64,000 nucleotides of DNA from Herpetosiphon giganteus (GTDB lineage Bacteria > Chloroflexota > Chloroflexia > Chloroflexales > Herpetosiphonaceae). Positions 61,030 to 64,000 of this stretch are shown here, in pieces. The notes under the pieces were generated by a model. It saw only the letters and a program-made list of their open reading frames with translations. It ran no database searches and had not been told where the DNA came from. Made by a program: the position numbers and the translations under genes. Position 1 is the stretch's first letter. Every line of letters begins with the position of its first letter. Where the stretch lies: contig NZ_JAFBCZ010000004.1 of the NCBI RefSeq assembly GCF_016907925.1, positions 186,001 through 250,000 of the forward strand. The letters are read 5' to 3'.

Positions 61030-61972
61030 CAAGCGCCCATCGGGCCGTCGCATTGGCACAATTGCCATTGCGATCGTTGTCGCCGTGATTGGTTTGGTGC
61101 TGTTAACAGCATCATGGAAGACGATTCCACCAGGCTATGTTGGGATTGCTTTCAACAAAGCCAATAATAATGTAACGACCACAATCGAACCAGGCTGGAC
61201 GTTGATTAATCCGTTTACCACGGCGATCCAAGAATATCCATTCACGCTGCAAACCTATATTATGGTGCAAAGTGGCGATGAAGGTCGCACTGGTGGCGAT
61301 GATTCAGTCAAAGTACAATCGAGCGAAGCCCAGCAACTGAACCTCGACATTGCAGTGCAATATCGGGTCAAGAAAGAAGAAGCTGCTGCGCTCTACACCG
61401 ATTGGGGCGGCCAAGATCTTGATGTGATTGAACTTCAAGTTGTGCGCCAACAAAGCCGTTCGATTTTGACCACGATTGCTGGTCTCTACACCTGGGAAAG
61501 CATCAGTGGCGACAAACGGGCTGAATTGGCTGATAAAGTCAAAGAACAGCTGATTGTTGAATTTGAACGTCGGCACTTGATTTTGGAAGATTTTGTGATT
61601 CGCGAAGTGCACTTGCCCGATAATTTGAAGCAAGCCTTGGAAAACAAAATCACCGCCCAACAAGCTGCTGAACGCCAAAAATATGAGCTTGAACAAGCTC
61701 AAATCAAGGCCGAGCAAGATAAAGTTGAGGCTCAAGGCCGCGCCGAAGCTCAACGCGCTACCGCCAAAGGCGATGCCGACTCGATTTTGATTCGCGCTGA
61801 AGCCCAAGCCGATGCCAACCGTCTGCTGGCTGAAAGCGTCACCGATGCCTTGATTCGCTATCAAATGGCCTTACGCTGGGATGGCAAGTTGCCAGTCTTT
61901 AGCGGCGAGGGCGCAACACCGTTGGTCGATGTCAGTGAATTGGTCAATCCAACCCAAACAATCACTCCCTAA
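61016..61972 (+). CDS. SPFH/band 7 (prohibitin-like) membrane protein
   Basis: Membrane-anchored scaffold protein of 318 residues. One membrane helix at about 13-34 is followed by the PHB domain, with IPPGYVGIAFNKANN and LNLDIAVQYRVKKEEA. A long helical region rich in Glu/Ala/Gln (about 215-285; ITAQQAAERQKYELEQAQ) suits oligomer assembly. ATG 61016 is chosen over 61010 because of ribosome-site spacing. Proteins of this family organise membrane domains or proteases. A strong hairpin follows, inside the 3' end of the convergent gene. Confidence 0.92.
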   Translation: MSNASKRPSGRRIGTIAIAIVVAVIGLVLLTASWKTIPPGYVGIAFNKANNNVTTTIEPGWTLINPFTTAIQEYPFTLQTYIMVQSGDEGRTGGDDSVKVQSSEAQQLNLDIAVQYRVKKEEAAALYTDWGGQDLDVIELQVVRQQSRSILTTIAGLYTWESISGDKRAELADKVKEQLIVEFERRHLILEDFVIREVHLPDNLKQALENKITAQQAAERQKYELEQAQIKAEQDKVEAQGRAEAQRATAKGDADSILIRAEAQADANRLLAESVTDALIRYQMALRWDGKLPVFSGEGATPLVDVSELVNPTQTITP

Positions 61973-63111
61973 CTAGCATCACTTGAATTCAATGGCGTTG
62001 AAGGAATTCTTTCAACGCCATTCGTTTGTCGATAACGGCTCAGCACAATCATCGGCACAATAATCAAGCAGATACAAACGAAGAGTTGCGAATCTAAAAC
62101 CGACATCCGATCAATCAATAAGACTTGAATTGGGGTAATACACCACGTAAGCAAACTTAAGCCTAAACACCACGGTGATGCTGCCCAACTCAGCAAGAGC
62201 GAGCTATTAGAATAAATCCATGTGTAGGGTACGAGCGCTAATTGACTGACCGTTAGGCAAGCAAGATAATCGCGTTGTCGCCAAAAAATAAATACAAACA
62301 AGAGCAACCACCACGGCGTAAAGCGTTCCTCAAATGATTGATTATAGACCTGCAACGCCTGCAACCATTCCAAGGGCCAGTTCCAATCGACAATGGTTGG
62401 CAATCCCCAAATCAGGCCATAACTTATTAATAGAGGCCACCACTGCCGCTGATAGAGCAAATAGCCCAAAATAGCCAAGCCTGTTACCAAGCCATGAGAG
62501 GGTTTTAGTAGCATCAATGCAGATGCAAAAGCCAGGATCAGCGCTCGGCGACGATGCGTTTGCGGCAAGTTCCAAGCACCTAAGGCAATAATTTGCATTA
62601 ATACAATAAAGATTGTGAATTGCTCCATCCGTAACCCATCGAGCACCGGAAAGCTCAGCATAATCCATGGTGGGAGTTTTGCCCAACGTAAGGCCACCAA
62701 ACAGCTGGCAAATAAGCCAATAACCCAAATAATCGAGTGCATTCGCGGTGTTAAGAAACTTAAAGGAATAAACAACCAATTAGCCGGCAACGGATAGCCA
62801 TTGCCTGCTTGATGCATGCCGCCCGCAAACGGCGTTTCAAACACACCTTGCTTGGTGTAGTAGCCAAATGTCGTGGGATCTACCGCAGGATCGAGGTTGT
62901 AGGCATTGCCATTAGCAAGCCATGCTTTTGCGCCAAAGTATAGAGGGTAAGTATCAAAGAGTGGATACGATTTTTCAAGCCGATACCATGCAAATAGGCT
63001 CGTTGCCCCAATAAAAAAAATAAGCCATAACCACCATGGGCTAGGCTGGGTAAGTCGCCGCACAAGCATGCTCAATCCGGTTGGGCGAGGCTGATCAGCA
63101 GAGTCTAACAT
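61969..63111 (-). CDS. Multi-pass membrane protein, GT87/DUF2029-like glycosyltransferase
   Basis: Membrane protein of 380 residues with about nine hydrophobic segments. The first extracytoplasmic loop contains SYPLFDTYPLYFGAKAW and GNAYNLDPAVDP, where an acidic residue near the first helix is typical of GT-C glycosyltransferases. ALMLLKPSHGLVTGLAILGY is the LKP-type motif seen in DUF2029 (GT87, polyprenyl-phosphate mannosyltransferase-like) proteins. The donor and acceptor are unknown. It overlaps the SPFH stop by four bases. GAGG precedes the ATG. Confidence 0.72.
   Translation of the reverse strand: MLDSADQPRPTGLSMLVRRLTQPSPWWLWLIFFIGATSLFAWYRLEKSYPLFDTYPLYFGAKAWLANGNAYNLDPAVDPTTFGYYTKQGVFETPFAGGMHQAGNGYPLPANWLFIPLSFLTPRMHSIIWVIGLFASCLVALRWAKLPPWIMLSFPVLDGLRMEQFTIFIVLMQIIALGAWNLPQTHRRRALILAFASALMLLKPSHGLVTGLAILGYLLYQRQWWPLLISYGLIWGLPTIVDWNWPLEWLQALQVYNQSFEERFTPWWLLLFVFIFWRQRDYLACLTVSQLALVPYTWIYSNSSLLLSWAASPWCLGLSLLTWCITPIQVLLIDRMSVLDSQLFVCICLIIVPMIVLSRYRQTNGVERIPSTPLNSSDAS
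61991..62025 (+). terminator. Terminator hairpin embedded in the convergent gene's 3' end
   Basis: AATGGCGTTGAA at 61991-62002 pairs perfectly with TTCAACGCCATT at 62011-62022, followed on the plus strand by CGTTTGT. It lies 18 bases after the SPFH stop and within the last codons of the minus-strand membrane-protein gene, where it encodes NGVERIPSTPLN. Confidence 0.7.
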
Positions 63112-63146
63112 ACAATCCTCAAGCTAAAAGGCATGTATTACTGGCA

Positions 63147-63187
63147 CAAAAAAGCGAGCACGCATAACTAAGATTATGCGCGCTCGC
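63147..63187 (-). terminator. Rho-independent terminator of the molybdoprotein gene
   Basis: GCGAGCACGCATAA at 63154-63167 pairs with TTATGCGCGCTCGC at 63174-63187 with a single mismatch. On the minus strand the stem is followed by TTTTTTG (63153-63147). It lies eight bases after the stop at 63196. Confidence 0.9.
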
Positions 63188-63195
63188 TCAGAAAC

Positions 63196-63801
63196 CTAAT
63201 CGGCGTGCCGTTCTTCTTGCCATGGGTCAGCGTTGTTATGGTAGCCGTAGCGTTCCCAAAAGCCTAAGCGATCGGCGCTCATAAATTCGATGCCGCGCAG
63301 CCATTTGGCGCTCTTCCAAAAGTATTTTTTGGGCACAAACAAGCGCAATGGGAAGCCATGGTCGGGCGCTAGCTCCTCGCCTTCGTACAAATAGGCCAGC
63401 AACACATCGTCATCGTACATAATTTCCAAGGGCATATTGGCGGTATAGCCGCCCTCAGAGTGGGCCAGCACATATTTGGCGCTTGGCTTGAGCGCAGGAA
63501 TATGCTGGATAAAGTCACGGAAGCGCACGCCTGTCCAAGTGGTAGCTAATTTGCTCCAGCGGGTCACGCAGTGAATATCGATATTTTCGATTGTGACAGT
63601 TGGCAAAGCACGAAATTCGCTATATGAAAAGGTTTTTGGGGCTTCAAGCTCGCCAAAAACCCGTAAATCCCAGCTTTGTTCAAGCTCTTTATAAACCGGA
63701 GTCTCGCCGTAGTGCAAGACTGGAAATTTTTGGGTTACGTACTGGCCTGGTGGCACGCGTTCTTCCATTCCTTCGGGGATGTCGTACTTATTCGAGAACA
63801 T
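63196..63801 (-). CDS. Sulfite-oxidase-like molybdopterin oxidoreductase
   Basis: Molybdopterin-binding domain protein of 201 residues, similar to the soluble sulfite-oxidase-fold proteins related to MsrP/YedY. Cys78 in [10 protein letters not shown] is the expected molybdenum ligand. [41 protein letters not shown] are typical of the fold. There is no signal peptide or dimerisation domain, so it is likely cytosolic, and no heme or membrane partner is adjacent. The substrate is unknown. Confidence 0.92.
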   Translation of the reverse strand: MFSNKYDIPEGMEERVPPGQYVTQKFPVLHYGETPVYKELEQSWDLRVFGELEAPKTFSYSEFRALPTVTIENIDIHCVTRWSKLATTWTGVRFRDFIQHIPALKPSAKYVLAHSEGGYTANMPLEIMYDDDVLLAYLYEGEELAPDHGFPLRLFVPKKYFWKSAKWLRGIEFMSADRLGFWERYGYHNNADPWQEERHAD

Positions 63802-63906
63802 TGGCTAGCTCCTTCTTGCACAATACTGCTATTGTAGCACTGCTTATGCCAGCAACCAAGCCAAAGCTAGCCATTTTTAATCCGATCTGATTCGCCACCC
63901 TTCCGT

Positions 63907-63948
63907 CCCGCCACCGGCGGGAAACGCAGGGGGTTTTCAGCCCCCTGC
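63907..63948. terminator. Double GC-rich hairpin near the window end
   Basis: CCCGCC/GGCGGG (63907-63921) and GCAGGGGG/CCCCCTGC (63926-63948) are adjacent inverted repeats. They may end the gene whose 3' end lies at 63961, or be part of another dispersed repeat. No T-run follows on the minus strand beyond GTTT. Confidence 0.45.
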
Positions 63949-63960
63949 ACCCCCAAATAT

Positions 63961-64000
63961 TTATGCGGTGGAATATTCTGCTTCTTCAACCTCCTCAACT
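63961..64000 (-). CDS. Possible C-terminus of a gene entering from the right
   Basis: The minus strand from the window edge reads an acidic tail VEEVEEAEYSTA and then TAA at 63963-63961. Only 12 codons are visible, so this is weak. Repeated GTT-GAG-GAG codons and a hairpin just downstream are consistent with a gene end. No product can be named. Confidence 0.3.
   Translation of the reverse strand, partial: VEEVEEAEYSTA

Overview
The window is a piece of a bacterial chromosome of roughly balanced base composition, with closely packed genes on both strands. The gene style (split nuo operon, paired Tat-exported DUF1800/DUF1501 proteins, a kinase fused to a sulfatase-modifying-factor domain, an S1-repeat protein with an acidic N-terminus, and very abundant intergenic repeats) looks like a filamentous member of the Chloroflexota, most likely Herpetosiphon. 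This is recognition from memory; no search was run. No rRNA, tRNA, CRISPR array, transposase or phage gene was seen.

Layout. 1-2632: purine genes purK (cut by the window edge) and purE, then lipA on the other strand. 3049-15633: a mannan/glucomannan utilisation locus with a LacI-type regulator, GH130 phosphorylase, solute-binding lipoprotein, two GH5-type glycosidases, an AGE-family 2-epimerase, a CE7 esterase, mannose-6-phosphate isomerase and a GH2 beta-mannosidase. Together they describe uptake, deacetylation, chain cleavage, epimerisation of mannobiose to mannosyl-glucose, phosphorolysis and entry into glycolysis. 15836-20194: minus-strand genes (cysteine hydrolase, Ser/Thr kinase-SUMF1 fusion, LysE-type exporter, HD protein, site-2 protease). 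20388-29000: HAD phosphatase, thioesterase, two-component system, the DUF1800/DUF1501 pair and a TPMT-like methyltransferase. 29267-40280: ABC exporter, cytochrome P450, GH13 amylase-family enzyme, RecB-like nuclease, Slt70-like lytic transglycosylase, DUF4180 protein and ATP-grasp protein. 40886-50175: nuoABCDEFGH behind a consensus promoter and closed by a strong terminator, with a GxxExxY gene lodged between nuoF and nuoG. 50243-64000: GNAT, SDR, FAD oxidoreductase, receiver proteins, the S1 protein, a chelatase gene, DUF1028 protein, an RsmC-like methyltransferase, an SPFH protein, a GT87-like membrane protein and a sulfite-oxidase-like molybdoprotein.

Two observations stand out. First, the chelatase AAA+ (ChlI-like) reading frame at 58443-57349 ends two codons after a run of seven A residues. 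The -1 frame from that run stays open through an acidic, proline-rich linker into the VWA (ChlD-like) domain, ending at 56375. One gene can thus make a 364-residue small subunit and, by -1 frameshifting, a 689-residue medium subunit. Second, almost every intergenic gap contains degenerate arrays of 7-nucleotide units in several sequence families. Many arrays form inverted pairs, and some run into the 3' ends of genes and supply their stop codons. They resemble the heptameric STRR elements of filamentous cyanobacteria.
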